From contig NAVB01001158.1 of the NCBI GenBank assembly GCA_002179805.1, forward strand, positions 1 to 36,902: a DNA stretch of 36,902 nt, written 5' to 3'. The notes below the pieces were generated by a model, which did no database searches, was not told the origin of the DNA, and saw nothing but the letters and a program-made list of their open reading frames with translations. The translations under genes and the position numbers were made by a program. This document shows, one piece after another, positions 1-10,790 of this stretch. Within the stretch, counting starts at the first letter, position 1. Each line of letters opens with the position of its first letter. Source of the DNA: Acanthamoeba lenticulata (taxonomy: Eukaryota; Discosea; Longamoebia; Acanthamoebidae).

Positions 1-1026
1 CCCCCCCAATGCACATCATCCTCCTATTCCGCTGACTGTGAGGGCCACCAGCAGAGCGCATTCGAGTACGCGTCAAACGTGGGGTCGTTCTTGTCCGGTT
101 CGCTCGTGTCGTCGTCGAGCTCGTGGATGTCGAGCTCGAGCTCCTTGGTCTCGTCCTTTTACTCGCAGGCCCAGCAGGCCCTCACCGGCGCCCCGGAGGC
201 GGGTGCCGCTGGCTCGGCCGATGCTGCCGCAGCTCCGCCGGCGAGTCCCGATGCGCTGAAGGCTCGCCAGAGCCGCCGAGGATCCCCTGGCGGGCAGAAG
301 CAGGGCCGACCTGCTCGTCACCGCTACGAAGACGAGGAAGAAGAAGAAGAAGACAGTTTTGAAGACGTGGCGGCGCAGGAGAGCGAAGAGGAGCCGCTGG
401 TAATCAAGCGACGACAGAGCAGGGCGGGCAGCGGTCTGAGTGGCCGGCCCAAGGGGAGGAGGACGACCCTAGACGACTATGGCGAGGATGAGGAGGACCT
501 GCGCAAGGTGGTCGTCACCTTTGATGATGACTTTGACGACGACGAGGACGGGAAGGTCGTCATCGTGCAGGACAGCGACGAGGACGAGGACACACCGCAG
601 GCGAGTCGGAACAGGGGCGGGCGAGAGGACCACCGGAAAAAGCAGGCCGCTCGTGGCGCAGGCCGAGGGGTGGTGAACCAGCACCACGCCGCCCCTCTGC
701 AACAGCCACAGCAGCGAACGCGTCCTCTCCCGCAGGAGCAGCAGAAGCAGAAGAAGCAGACGCCGCAGCGCCGCCGGTACGATGAGGACGCCTTTGAGGA
801 GGACGACGACCGCTACGAGCGGGATCGAGGGACGGCGCCGCGGCAGAAGCCGAACACGACAAGCGGCAGCGGCAGGAGGAGCAGCACAACGGGAGGCAGT
901 CGCCAGCCGAGCAACGGGAGCGGACGAGTCTCGTCACCATCACCATCCAAGGCCAAGAAGAAGAGCAAGGAGCCTCCTCCGCGCACGGAGGGCAGCGATG
1001 GCGAGGTCGAGATATCGTGGAACTGA
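1..1026 (+). CDS. 3' end of a low-complexity acidic/basic protein (partial)
   Basis: The reading frame is open from base 1 to the TGA at 1024-1026, so the start lies left of the window. The first bases could also be the tail of an intron, because CAG acceptors occur near 45-52. The visible part opens with a serine-rich stretch, continues with alternating runs of Asp/Glu and Arg/Lys plus a Gln/Pro-rich segment, and ends in the tail DGEVEISWN. No domain is recognisable, and the composition predicts intrinsic disorder. An (AAAT)n tract follows directly after the stop. It may be the disordered tail of a larger protein whose folded part is outside the window. I do not recognise the family. Confidence 0.6.
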   Translation, partial: PPQCTSSSYSADCEGHQQSAFEYASNVGSFLSGSLVSSSSSWMSSSSSLVSSFYSQAQQALTGAPEAGAAGSADAAAAPPASPDALKARQSRRGSPGGQKQGRPARHRYEDEEEEEEDSFEDVAAQESEEEPLVIKRRQSRAGSGLSGRPKGRRTTLDDYGEDEEDLRKVVVTFDDDFDDDEDGKVVIVQDSDEDEDTPQASRNRGGREDHRKKQAARGAGRGVVNQHHAAPLQQPQQRTRPLPQEQQKQKKQTPQRRRYDEDAFEEDDDRYERDRGTAPRQKPNTTSGSGRRSSTTGGSRQPSNGSGRVSSPSPSKAKKKSKEPPPRTEGSDGEVEISWN

Positions 1027-1468
1027 ACTCGAAAGTAGATAAAATAAATAAATAAATAAATAAAGAGCTCTCTGGGCAGTGCGATCCTCGTGTTGGTAAG
1101 TGGCAACAGCCGACGACAGCACCGGAGGAGGAGCGGGGGGTAAGGATGGCGGCGAGTCGCAGATCCCCAGGATCTCTCTTCCCAGTTGTTGGGAGGGGGA
1201 TGTTGCTGGCCGCTTGGATGCGTGGGAGCGTGTAGCAGCATTGATTCGGTCGTTGTCGTCGGGGATCGGTGACAAATGGCCCACCACAAGCGCGCAATGG
1301 GTCGTCAGAACGACAAGCCACCTTGCCGATCGGACGCGCGTGCTTGCGTGTGTTCCCTCTCTCTCTCTCTCTCTCTTACTCGCTCCTGTACAAGCGGCTA
1401 CTCTGCAATGTTGCCCCGTCCGCCCTGTTCGTCGAGCCCACGACACCCCGCCAGCGTCGAGTCAGCAG
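1027..1468. other. Convergent intergenic spacer with simple repeats
   Basis: This spacer lies between the 3' ends of the low-complexity gene (+) and UPF3 (-). It holds an AAAT-type tract at about 1040-1064, right after the upstream stop, and a CT run at about 1356-1377. Several open frames cross it on both strands, but none resembles a family or has a convincing start and splice context. I see no gene. The AT-rich start is probably the 3' untranslated region and polyadenylation zone of the upstream gene. Confidence 0.6.
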
Positions 1469-2916
1469 TCATCCCGAGGTTTCGCGTGAAGAACAAGTAG
1501 CGAGCCGTACCCGGGCCTTGGCAGGCGCCGCTGCGCCGGTCGCGGCTGAGGCGATGGGCTTTTCGCGTGTGGCGATGCGGATCTCGCCCGGCTCGAGGTG
1601 CTTCTGGATGGCCATCCACCCCGGGCCGCCCTTGTCCACCGCCGCCTTGCCGCGCCGCTTGCCGCCACCGCCGCCCTCACCGGCGGCCTTCCGGCCTTCC
1701 CCGCCGGCGGCCTTGTCGCCGGCTTTGCCAGCCTTGCGCTCGGCGTCGCGCTTTTTCCGGCTCGTGCGCTCCTTCTTCTCGCCCGCGCCACCACCGCCGG
1801 CTTTGGACCCGTCGGCGGCCTTTTCCTTGGCCTCCTTCCGCTTCTTCCGCCGCTCGGCCTTGCGCCGGTCGTCCCGCAACTGCGATTGTCGCCACGCGTA
1901 AGCCGACTAGTGCGGAATTTGAGGAAGGCGGGCGAGGCGCGTACGGTCTTCTTGTGGGCGCGCAGCTTCTTGCGCTCGAGCATCTCGAGCAGCAGCGGCG
2001 ACATGATCGCCGGTGGCCGGCCGCCGTTCAGGTCTGCGATAAAGTGCATCAGCATCATCAGCGCGACGAGCGTGCGAGGGGGATGGACGACGCACCAATG
2101 AGCTCCTTCTCCTCGGTGAGCCGCTTCTCGAGCTGGGCCTCGGCCGACAGCAGCGGCGTCACCGGAGCTGAGAGCTGCTCCACGAACTTGAGGTAGTCCT
2201 CGTCTGTCCCCAAAAAAACGCGAGAAGAAGAAGACGAAAAGCGCGCAAGAGATGTGAGGCCCCCTGTGTGTTGTGGGCGACGACGCAGAGGCAGAGGTGG
2301 CCACCTTGAAGGATGGTGCCCTGGCGCGCGTCGACTTTGCGGCGGGGCTTGGGCACCCGCTGGAAGGGCGCGTACTCGACCAGCGCGGCGTACTCCACGC
2401 CTGGGTCGTGTGTGTGTGGCGCGGTGTAGAAAGCAGTTGAGCCCGTGCAGACGATTATGATGATGGAAGAGGAGGGAGACCTTTTGAATCAACAAAGAGA
2501 TGGCCGTTGAATTTTTGGGCGAATTCAAAAAGGTCCTGTGGCGTCTTGAAGTTGATGACGCAGTAGGCCAAGACTCGCTTCGTCGCGCTATTTTGGACAA
2601 ATTTATCACAAGTCAATTTAATAATGTGAAGAAAAAAACATGAGGAGTGAGGGGACCTGGCTTTGCCGGGAACGAAGAAGAAGTAGTCCACGCATTCGTC
2701 GAGCTGAACGACCTGGTTGGCGGCATTGCGGAACTGCTCCTCACTGAGCCCAGGGGGCAAGTTGCTGATTTCTACTTTGGTGCGTGGCTTCGATTCATGT
2801 TTAGATTGATTGTTGGCCGAGGAAGCCTGCTATTGCCAACATCGCTGTTAGTTACACGACCCCGCCTTTGCATCTTTACATGGGCGCCATAGGCCAGTGC
2901 GCACCTTCTCGGCCAT
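1469..2916 (-). CDS. UPF3: UPF3 (SMG4) nonsense-mediated mRNA decay factor
   Basis: UPF3 links the exon-junction complex to UPF2/UPF1 and triggers decay of mRNAs with premature stops. It shuttles between nucleus and cytoplasm. The exons join in frame from MAEK at 2916. The RNP-like domain starts with EISNLPPGLSEEQF, then DECVDYFFFVPGKA, an intron, VLAYCVINFKTPQDLFEFAQ, HLFVDSKG, an intron, and EYAALVEYAPFQRVPK, which is the family signature. Next come GTILQ, EDYLKFVEQL, and SPLLLEMLERKKLRAHKK. The tail from 1879 down is Arg/Lys/Glu/Gly-rich, as in UPF3 proteins. There are about six introns; donors and acceptors were checked near 2904/2827, 2656/2588 and in the later exons. A CTTACAG just upstream of the ATG suggests an intron in the 5' leader. 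The domain order and signature are unambiguous; the last 130 residues are less certain. Confidence 0.9.
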
Positions 2917-3199
2917 CTTTGCTTTCTGTTCTGCCTGTAAGGAGAAAATGTAAAGAAACAAAAGAATGTAAGGCACGCGAAAGCGTTTCAGGTAAATGTC
3001 AGGCTTTTTAGCAGGCTTCGTCACGATTGGACAACAGCTCCGAGAAAAAGCAGCGGGCACCTCTTTCTCGGCGCACACGACAACCGATTATTCAAAGACG
3101 CCCCGCCGCGAGCATCACATCAAACACCACCAATCACATCAACCGCACGAAGAGCTTCCTTCAACACTTTTTTTCGTTCACTCTACCCACCCTTCCGAA
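2917..3199. promoter_or_regulatory. Divergent promoter region between UPF3 and a small gene
   Basis: About 280 bp separate the start of UPF3 (-) from the start of the 100-aa gene (+). The interval must hold both 5' leaders and both promoters unless the UPF3 leader is spliced. The sequence ctccttacag, read on the minus strand directly before the UPF3 ATG, is a plausible leader-intron acceptor. Near the plus-strand gene the region is rich in CAC/AAC triplets, and a T run with cattca/ctctaccc lies just before the ATG. No TATA box or defined motif could be assigned. Confidence 0.35.
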
Positions 3200-3502
3200 A
3201 TGAACGCCTTTACTACCACCATGAACAACACCACCACGCAGAAGACCGTTTCGAATGGCATCCGCCACGCAGGAGGAATCCACAAGCGCAGGAGCCCGCG
3301 TCGCTCGAGCCTCAACGAGGTCAACTTCGCCTATGTGGACTCGCAGATCCTTCGGCGGCCCAAGACCGTCAAGCAGACGACGCCTCTTCACGAGGAGTAC
3401 GACCCCTCGACGACTTCCTGCTACTCGGAGTTCGAGCTTGACGCCTATGCGTCGAACGAGGGCCTCTTCCAGAAGCTCGGTTTCGTTTCGTCTACCGCTT
3501 GA
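3200..3502 (+). CDS. Small uncharacterised protein (100 aa)
   Basis: This is an intronless frame from the ATG at 3200, immediately preceded by a pyrimidine-rich leader, to the TGA at 3500-3502. The protein starts with a Thr/Asn-rich segment (MNAFTTTMNNTTTQKT) and continues with a basic patch (HKRRSPRRSSL). It then has a mixed region (EVNFAYVDSQILRRPKTVKQ) and an acidic/aromatic end (STTSCYSEFELDAYASNEGL, then QKLGF). There is no signal peptide, membrane segment or known domain. RRSSL resembles a basophilic kinase site. GC-rich third positions and a clean start favour a real gene. The family is not recognised. Confidence 0.55.
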   Translation: MNAFTTTMNNTTTQKTVSNGIRHAGGIHKRRSPRRSSLNEVNFAYVDSQILRRPKTVKQTTPLHEEYDPSTTSCYSEFELDAYASNEGLFQKLGFVSSTA

Positions 3503-4729
3503 TCGCACACTCCGTGTAACCGGAGGAGGCCACGTAGCAAGTGCTGTTGCGTGGCGCTCAATTTGGCTGAGCGTGTCTAGCACATGCTCCAGGATGAGCT
3601 GAGCTTGCTCCTTTAGTGGAGCGAGCCAGTCAGGCGCGCCAGCGTGGAAGCTCCTATGCCTTCGGGCGGGACACCAGCGCTCGTGCAGTGCCTTCCTTGG
3701 CGACGCGTTTCCCTCTTCTTCGCCTTGCACTTGAACGTGTGGGCTTGATGGGGGAGATTAACGAAGCCTTGCCTTTGCTCCTCCTCTATCCAACGAGCTT
3801 TACCAGATTCCGCACTTACCCGACGAGACGAGCTGCGCCGTAGCCCCTCCACTCCTCGGAGCCCATCCAGCTGACCGTCCAAGGTATGCGTTACGCGCAT
3901 TCACACTTTCAGCTTCCCATCAACTTTCCGGAATGTTAAACAATCCGCTCTGTATCCTCTTCTTCTCTTGTACAATTCTATCTTGTAGCGAGGTTGCAGC
4001 CTGTGTCTTCACGGCACCCGGTACTCCCTTTTTCCCTTGTTGCCCCTCACCGCTGAATAAACCCTTTCTTTGTGATTCATCTCGCATGTCTTCTTGAGTC
4101 CGAAATCGTAAATTCAAAATACCTGGTAATCGTTCATCTAACGGCAAGACAAGGACGAGGACTCGACAAATGCCTCCGCGGTAGTGCCACCGCTTCAGAC
4201 GCTACGAAGGACCTCTCACGAGAGCACGTGCTAACCCAGCTGTTGATTACGTGTCAGTCGCTCCTGCCCGCCCAAAAGCAAAAGGTCCCATGTCGGCCCA
4301 CGCCCCGTGGCTGGAGCGGCATGTTGTGCCAGCGCTCTACGCCACCCTGCTACCGCTGATGAAGTGAAAGGCGTACCCCAACGAGCCCAGGGACCCAGTG
4401 GTGATGCACAACAAGGAGGAGATTTGGAAACAAAACGTCAGCTACAAAACAACTCTCTGTTGATACAACTGCCATTTACAACATGCTGTCGACTCCCTGA
4501 GTAAGTACAAATTCTTCTTCTCGACGTCTGTCGCTTAAGCGGCCAGGCACGGCGAGAGCCGCGACCAAAGGTGAGCGGTGAGGGCCAGGAGGATGGCGAC
4601 AAAGGAAAAGAGGATCAACTTGGTCAACCAGTCCAATCGGCCGCCACACCGTATCAAGCACCATGCGTGCACGAAATCAAACTTCCGAACTGTGCACGCG
4701 CGCGGGTGATCATGAGCGACGCCAACAGG
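3503..4729. other. 1.2-kb stretch without a supported gene
   Basis: This region follows the 100-aa gene and precedes the 3' end of the F-box/ankyrin gene. Open frames occur on both strands but none carries a recognisable domain. Two stretches look coding-like without forming a gene. One, at about 4185-4463, is listed separately as a possible pseudogene. The other is a stop-free plus-strand frame from about 4506 to 4740, rich in Gln/Glu/Lys and ending in MSDANRSAQ. A consensus-like donor (gtaagtac) sits at about 4501. The region could hold a short spliced gene I cannot resolve, or eroded sequence. Confidence 0.4.
4185..4463 (+). pseudogene. Possible eroded coding fragment
   Basis: One frame reads like protein (RFRRYEGPLTRARANPAVDY, then WLERHVVPALYATLLPLMK, and YPNEPRDPVVMHNKEEIWKQ). 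It is interrupted by TGA at 4365-4367 and again at 4461-4463, with coding-like sequence continuing across the first stop. It begins directly after a TAG that could be a splice acceptor. No family is recognised. Alternatives are a short real ORF starting at the ATG at 4290 (25 aa), an unrecognised spliced gene, or chance. Confidence 0.25.
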
Positions 4730-6460
4730 TCAGCACAGTGAAGACGTCGTCAAGAGGGAAGTCGGAGGCGGACCAGCAACGCCGACGGGGAGAATGCCGA
4801 AGGAGGAGGTGCGGTTGATGTCAACCCCGTGCGTCGCGAGGAAGCGGCACACAGACTCGTTGCGCCAGGCCGGCGGCCACGACATCACCAAAAAGTCCTG
4901 CACGACGTCGGCAGCTTGCCCCAAGTCGAGCTTGCCCTCTGCCGTTGTTGTGCTTGTTGTTGGTGATCTCAACAAGCAGACTGCCGAGCATGCGTGGCAA
5001 TGCGCATTGGGTTCGTGTTCCTTCATGGCCAGCGCACCTTCGACGACGAGACGGACCATCGAGAACGAGAGATCCTGAACGTTTCGCAGCTTCCAGAGCG
5101 CCGACTCGGGCAGCTCGCCGCCCTTCTCGAGCAAGTACCGCAGAACGTGCTCGTGGTGGCCCGAAAGGGCGGCCATGCACGCCGACGAGTGGCTGTGCAG
5201 GCGTCGTTGTGTTGTTGTGCGTGAGCCTTATGAAGAAGGAGCAGGATGGGGTTATACGCAGCATACACGCAGCCTGTCTGCTCGACGAGAAAACAGACGA
5301 CGTCGAGGTGACCGGCCTGGGCAGCGGCCTGCTGGCCGTTCTCCAGCTCCTTGGCGTCATGCGGCGTGCGCTCCCACAGGAACTTCACAACCTCCAGGTG
5401 GCCGTTCTGCCGTGGAAACGTTTTTGTTTGGCGTCCGTCAGTCCAGCCCCCTGCAGCCCCAAGGCCTCGTGGCCCAGCCAAGCACCTGGCAAGCCACGAC
5501 GAACAGGGCCGTCCAGCGCGCCATATCCCGCGAGCTCGCCCGCGCGCTGGCGGAGAGCATCGTGTCGAGCACGCCGACTCGCCCGAGGGCCGCCGCCAGG
5601 CTGGCCGGTGAGGCGAGGCGACGGGACGGGGCCAGCGGCTTCTCGCCCGCCTCCATGCACGCCTGGCGTCCTCCCCGTAAAAGAAGATCCCTCCAGCAGC
5701 GTTCAGTTCAGCCCTCCATGGATGGAGTGGTGACGTGGTGCAAGGGACCTTGGCCAGGGGCGAGGAGTCAATGAACGCGGCCAGCGTCAGGAAGCTGAGG
5801 GGCGCACGGGAGCTCAACGCCTTGATGAGGCACTTTTTCCCACGCAGCTGCGGCGTGGGGACAAGAAGGAAGTGGTTGATCAAGGGCTCACAACCCAGCG
5901 CGATCGCCCGCGCAAACTGGAGCTCAAGCGAATCGTCATCGGTGTCGTCGTCGGGAGCAACCGCCTCGTTGCCGCGATGGGGCAGGAGCTTCAGGACGTC
6001 GCTCACCTGGCCGGCCTTGAGCCGGAAGGCGTCGCGCCATGTGAGGTCGACGTGGCTGTCTTCACCCTCCTGTGCCAGCTCTCGCCGGTGGGCGACCAGG
6101 GCAAGTGCCACCTTCGTTGTGCACCGCACGTAGTACCACACATACCAATCAAAGGCTCGGACCTCGGGTATCGAAGAGGGATTGAGCCACGGCACGTACA
6201 GACGAGGCCCGAGGAGCGCGGCGTGGAGCTGGCGCCACAGGACCTCGTCCTGCAGCAAAACACGCCAACGATGGCACACGCCGCCCAGGCTGGCCAGCGT
6301 CCTGCCCCACCCCGCGACCGCTGTGGGAGCGCCTCCGTCTTGAAAACTGCACAAAAACTGGAAGCAAGAAAAGTAATGGAGGCATACGCCAAGGTGAAGG
6401 AGGGCTCCAGACGAGCTGCTGCACAACCGTGAAGAAGATCTCGTCCGGCAGCTCGTCCAT
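4730..6460 (-). CDS. F-box protein with ankyrin-like repeats
   Basis: This is a probable substrate receptor of an SCF-type ubiquitin ligase. The N-terminus MDELPDEIFFTVVQQL is a typical F-box helix. After an intron the box continues in the exon carrying LASLGGVCHRWRVLLQDEVL and WRQLH. A long middle exon (about 6350-5750) has no obvious domain. It contains an acidic DDDTDDDSLE segment and ends in helical repeats. The C-terminal half holds degenerate ankyrin-type repeats: NGHLEVVKFLWERTP, AGHLDVVCFLVEQTG and SGHHEHVLRYLLEKGGELPE, then SVCRFLATHGVDINRTSSFG. Five or six exons join in frame; one possible intron near 4935-4978 is only about 43 nt. Function follows from the domain pair; the substrate is unknown. 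A second, unrelated F-box gene lies at 13962. Confidence 0.8.
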
Positions 6461-6591
6461 CTTCTTCGCCGTATTATTTTTATTTTTATTTTTTTATTTC
6501 TTTTTATCGCAACTTTGTCGTGTTTTTTCCGGGCACCCTTGAGAGCTTGGTTGACGTCCAGACCGCAGTCGTTCAGGCAGGCAAAGCCAGA

Positions 6592-9500
6592 ATGACCCAG
6601 AGCCTTCTCTTGAAGCTTGTGCTCTTGTGCTTGGCCTTGGTGGTCGTTTTGCGAGTAAGTGACTCGCAGGCTGCCGAGGCCAGTACAGGCCTTCAGCTCA
6701 ACGTTTACAATAACACAGCCATTACAGGCCAGCCCACCCAGTTCGTATTCTTCTTCGTCCTCGACTTGGCTTACACTGCTGACGTTGCTCGACCTGTATC
6801 AGGTCGCAGATCATCTCCACACTTTCATTCTCGCTGCCGTCAGTTGTATCGTCTGCTGAGGTCACCGGTACGCTGACCCTCAACGCGGGGTCCACGTACG
6901 CCTTCTACTGCTCTTTCTCGGGCGCGTCGGTCGTATTCCTGTGGATCGACGACCACCTCGTGTGCCAGCTGGGCGTCTATGTGGGCGACCCCGCGGTCAC
7001 CCTCCAGCCCTCCACGCCCACGCTCGAATGGGGCTTGGACAACCCCTTCACCGTGCTCGAGCGCACGGTCCTGCCCGTACGCATGCACATCTATCAGAGC
7101 GAGCAGCCTCAGCCAAACGCACCACCGTACGCCCGCCCGCCCGAGGCTTCTGGAAATTCTTGTCTCGAAAGGCCGCCGCTGACGATGTCGTGCTGTCCTC
7201 CAGGATGGCCTTCCAGGTCCTGATGCAAGGCCCTGGGGACGCGCATCCCGCGCCCATCCCCAGCGCGCAGCTGGCGCCGACCTACGGCGCGCACGAGCTC
7301 CTGCGGCGCGAGCTGCAGCTCGGCCTGCTCCACGGCTGGGGCGCGTGGGTGGGCAGCAACATCCTCGACGTGGTCCTGCTCCCTTCCTCCCTCCGCGTGC
7401 GCACCGAGCTGTGCCACCTCCCCACCGGCCAGTGCCTCAACCAGACCATGATCGGCAGCTCCACTCAGCCCGTACGCTGTTCTTTGTCACGCGAAGCCTC
7501 CGTCGATTAAATAGTAGCCCGTTCGGCTGGGGCGCGCGTGCAGGGCATCACGCTGCCTGTGGTCCGTGTGGGCCCGCACGCCGTGGACCGCTCCTATGTG
7601 CAGTTCTACCTGTCGTGGATGACGCTCAACGTGTCGATCGCCTACAGCGCCCAAGGCCCCGACGGCGGGCAGTTGTACATGCTCGTCAGCCCGGTCTCGT
7701 GCGAGGGCACCGTGTGCGACGACTATGTCGTGCGCGCTGTGGGCACGTACGCGTGGAACCGCGTCGGAAACGTGGTAGCCGACGCCAAGACGCTGCGCTA
7801 CGAGCCGTGGGGCCTGCCAAAGGTCGAGCTCCACCTGACGACGGCCAAGTCCCCGGCCGGCGGGGCGTTGGTGGAGGAGCAGGTCGAGACCACGATGCTG
7901 GAGGCGCTGCCTCCGGCTGCCGGACCGGCCGTCCTGGTCCCGCTGAACCAGGGCCCGGTGGGTCTCAGCACCGATGGCAGCTCGGTCAACGTCATCCAAG
8001 CCGTGCTGGACAAGGCTCAGTGACGTGTCCAGTCCACACCACGTCGTCGTTGGTGTGTCGTTCTCACGTCTTCTCGATCGTTCTCCCACAGGGCGGCGGA
8101 GCTGGCGCGGTACGCCAAGTTCGGCAACCTCTCGGAAACGAAGGAGGCCCTGCAGAGCTCGCTCATGTGGAACTACTTCTACGTTCCGGTCGAGTTTGGT
8201 GCGGCCCCCAAAGCCAAGACCAGCTGTACAGCGGCGCCATTGACCTGTTGTGTTGTGTGGGCCGCGCAGGTCCGATCATGCCGCCGTCGCGCGAGTGGAC
8301 CTTTGCGCGCAATCCGGTGACGCCCGACTGGGACTACGTGATGTTTGACTGGGACTGCTACTTTGGGAGCTACATGGCCGGCCTCGACCCGCTCATGAAG
8401 AACATCTCCTACTCCAACTTTATTCAAATCACCAAGAGCCGCACGTCGAGCGGTTTCATCCCCAACTGGTCCGCTGGTGGCGCCAAGGCACGACCGTCAT
8501 AGACAAGAACGTGGGCGCTATTTGAGAACAAGAGGCTAACAGAGGTGTGGTGGACTGCGGGTCGTGGCCAGACGATGGACAGGTCCGAGCCGGCCGTGGC
8601 GTCCAAGGTGCTGACGGAGCTGTTCCAAAAGTACAACGACGTGTGGCTCTTGGAGCTTCTGTTCGACGACCTGATGGACTGGAACACCTTCCTATTCAAC
8701 AACCGCATGCTCAAGTACGGCATGGGCTGGGGCTCGCAGCTGTGCAACTCGAGCGACTGCCTCGCCTGCCCGCGCTTCGAGTCTGGCATGGACCAGAGCC
8801 CGATGTGGGACTGCCCGGGGGCCAACGACGACGGACAAGGCGGCAACTGCACGAGCTTCTTCGACCCGCAGACGCACATGATGCAGCTGAACGACGTTGG
8901 CGCGACGTCGCTCTACTTGCTTGACGCCTCTCTGCTGGCCAAGCTGGCCGGGCCGATCGGCAGGAAGACCGAAGCCGTGGAGCTGCTCATGCGCAGCCTC
9001 AGCGTGTCGCAGTTGATCACGGCGCTGTGGGACGACGAGATCAAGGCCTATTCGAACCTCCTGCCCAACACGACCTATTACCGGCGCATGAGCCCGACGA
9101 CCTTCTACCCGCTGATGACCGACAGCGCCACCACGGACCAGTCCGGGCCCCTCATCACGCAGTGGCTGACCAACAGCTCGCGCTTCTGCATCGACGTCAG
9201 CGGCCACTGGCCCGGCCCGTCCAGCCCCAACAGCGAGGAGTGCTGGTGGGGCATGCCCTCCATCAGCTTTGACGACCGCTCCTTCATGCGCCCGCGTTCC
9301 TTCGTCTACTGGCGCGGTACGTCCGTCATGATCATCATCATCATCATGATCGTCTTCAGCACAACACGTGTACTGAAGACGAGACGCTTGCAGGCTACGT
9401 GTGGGCTCCGCTGGCGCAGATCGTGTACTGGGGCCTCCAGTTCTACGACAGGGCGCCCTACGTGAGGCCGGCCAGGCAGGCCATGGTCAACCAGATGCAC

Positions 9501-9737
9501 GCCATGTTCCTCACGCAGTGGCGCCTCAACCACCACGTCTGCGAGAACTACAGCCCCTTCAAGGTGCGTCTTCTCCTTCTGACCTACGAGCGGCCCCTTT
9601 GTGTCGGAGCAATTAGAAGATGACAACGTGTTGTCGTGCGTGAGCAGAACGCAACCGAGTGCACGGGCAGCCGGTTCTACCACTGGGGCGCGCTCGCGGC
9701 GTTGCTGCCGTTCATCGAACAGGGCTTCTACAACTGA
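6592..9737 (+). CDS. Secreted GH63-type glycosidase with PA14-like domain
   Basis: The gene starts at the ATG at 6592. Residues 1-27 (MTQSLLLKLVLLCLALVVVL...) form a signal peptide, so the enzyme is secreted or lysosomal. After the first intron (acceptor GCAG before ATCATC) comes a PA14-like beta domain: GTLTLNAGSTYAFYCSFSG, then VVFLWIDDHLVCQ. The catalytic (alpha/alpha)6 barrel carries the clan hallmarks. These are WDYVMFDWDCYFGSYMAGLD (probable acid Asp), FIPNWS, DASLLAKLAG, WWGMPSISF, YWRG joined to YVWAPLAQIVYWGLQFY, CENYSPF (probable base Glu) and HWGALAALLPFIEQGFYN at the end. This matches GH63 (mannosyl-oligosaccharide glucosidase/YgjK/mannosylglycerate hydrolase), and trehalase-like GH37 is the nearest alternative. 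Several NxS/T sites fit a secretory route. The substrate is unknown. There are eight or more short introns; the stop is at 9735-9737. Confidence 0.82.
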
Positions 9738-9858
9738 CCGGGGCAGTACCACGGCGCATCCAAACCAGGAACGATTGTTGTGGATTGCAAAGCGGAGAGT
9801 ACGAGGTGTGGGGATGAGTTGTGAACCATTTCTTTCAAAAGACCACTGGATTCCACAT

Positions 9859-10116
9859 CTAGGCTCGTCGCATGGAGACCTCCTTGCCTTCCTGCCTCTT
9901 CCTGTGCTTCTTCTTGACCTTGCGGTTCCGCTTGTTGGCCATCACCTCCGCCTCTTCGAAGAAAATCGGCTGCGGCGTAGAAATCGGGGGGCGGCTCACA
10001 ATCGGCACAACAGGCAGCTGTGTTGAGCGGACGGCCATCGAAGGAGCAGCAGAAGAAGAGAACAAAGCCGGCTCCGACCGGATCAATGTTGGGAACACTC
10101 GCCGGGCACCATTCAT
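9859..10116 (-). CDS. Small basic protein, probably mitochondrial
   Basis: This 85-aa frame starts at 10116, with an alternative ATG at 10038. The first 30 residues (MNGARRVFPTLIRSEPALFS...) are rich in Arg, Ser and Ala with one acidic residue, like a mitochondrial presequence. The C-terminus is strongly basic (MANKRNRKVKKKHRKRQEGK, ending SMRRA), recalling small ribosomal proteins of organelles. The family is not certain; a mitochondrial ribosomal protein is the best guess. It converges with the GH63 gene (3' ends about 120 bp apart) and diverges from the small membrane-protein gene at 10322. Confidence 0.55.
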   Translation of the reverse strand: MNGARRVFPTLIRSEPALFSSSAAPSMAVRSTQLPVVPIVSRPPISTPQPIFFEEAEVMANKRNRKVKKKHRKRQEGKEVSMRRA

Positions 10117-10321
10117 TTTTGATGGATTTTTTGATTGATTTGGTGGCGACGAGCGAGAAATACGCCCAGAAAAATGCCTTGAATACCGTGTATCTACTTT
10201 TCTGTGAGCTTGGCACCAAATCTCGCAATACTTGACGACACACGACTAGCGAAAAGCCCCGGTGAAAAGGCTTGGAGAGCAGATTGCGCCATCAAATTCG
10301 ATTGCATAGTCACCACAAAAC

Positions 10322-10681
10322 ATGGCCTCCCGCGCTGCTGCCCGTGTCACCAAGTCCCGCTTCGCCCTCCCCCTCGACCACAGGGCCACTCGCCCCGGCT
10401 TCCAGGCTCCCTGGGGTAGCGTTGATCCCGTTCAGGAGGTGCGCCAGACCTCTGTCTTCATCGGCGTCGTCTCCGGCATTCTCGCCTCCTACGGCATCTT
10501 CAGCCTCCTTCGCAGGGACAACGGTACGCATTATTGTTCTTTGTTGCAGTGCAGTGGTTCATTAACGCTAACTCATCCCCCCCTCTTTTAATCAGTCCGC
10601 AAGCTTCCTGCGTCCGTCAAGAACCCCGAATGGAGGGTCGTGGCGGAGGAGAGGCTCAACAAGAACCGTGGTGTCAACTAA
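10322..10681 (+). CDS. Small single-span membrane protein, probably mitochondrial
   Basis: Two exons (donor after about 10525, acceptor AATCAG near 10596) give a 95-aa protein. Residues 1-30 (MASRAAARVTKSRFALPLDH...) are basic without acids until Asp19, like a mitochondrial presequence. One hydrophobic helix follows (SVFIGVVSGILASYGIFSLL), then a charged tail with KLPASVKNPEWRVVAEERL and NKNRGVN. Size, single span and the NPEWR-type motif after the helix recall the B12D/MLRQ (NDUFA4-like) accessory subunits of respiratory complexes. That assignment is inference. The stop is at 10679-10681. Confidence 0.7.
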
Positions 10682-10790
10682 CGTGTTCAATCAACTCCTC
10701 TATTACAAATACACGCCCATTTTGTAATTGATGCAGCTTTCCGAATTGTCCGACTCTTCTTAGCCTCAGTCACCAATTTGTGCCAACCTC

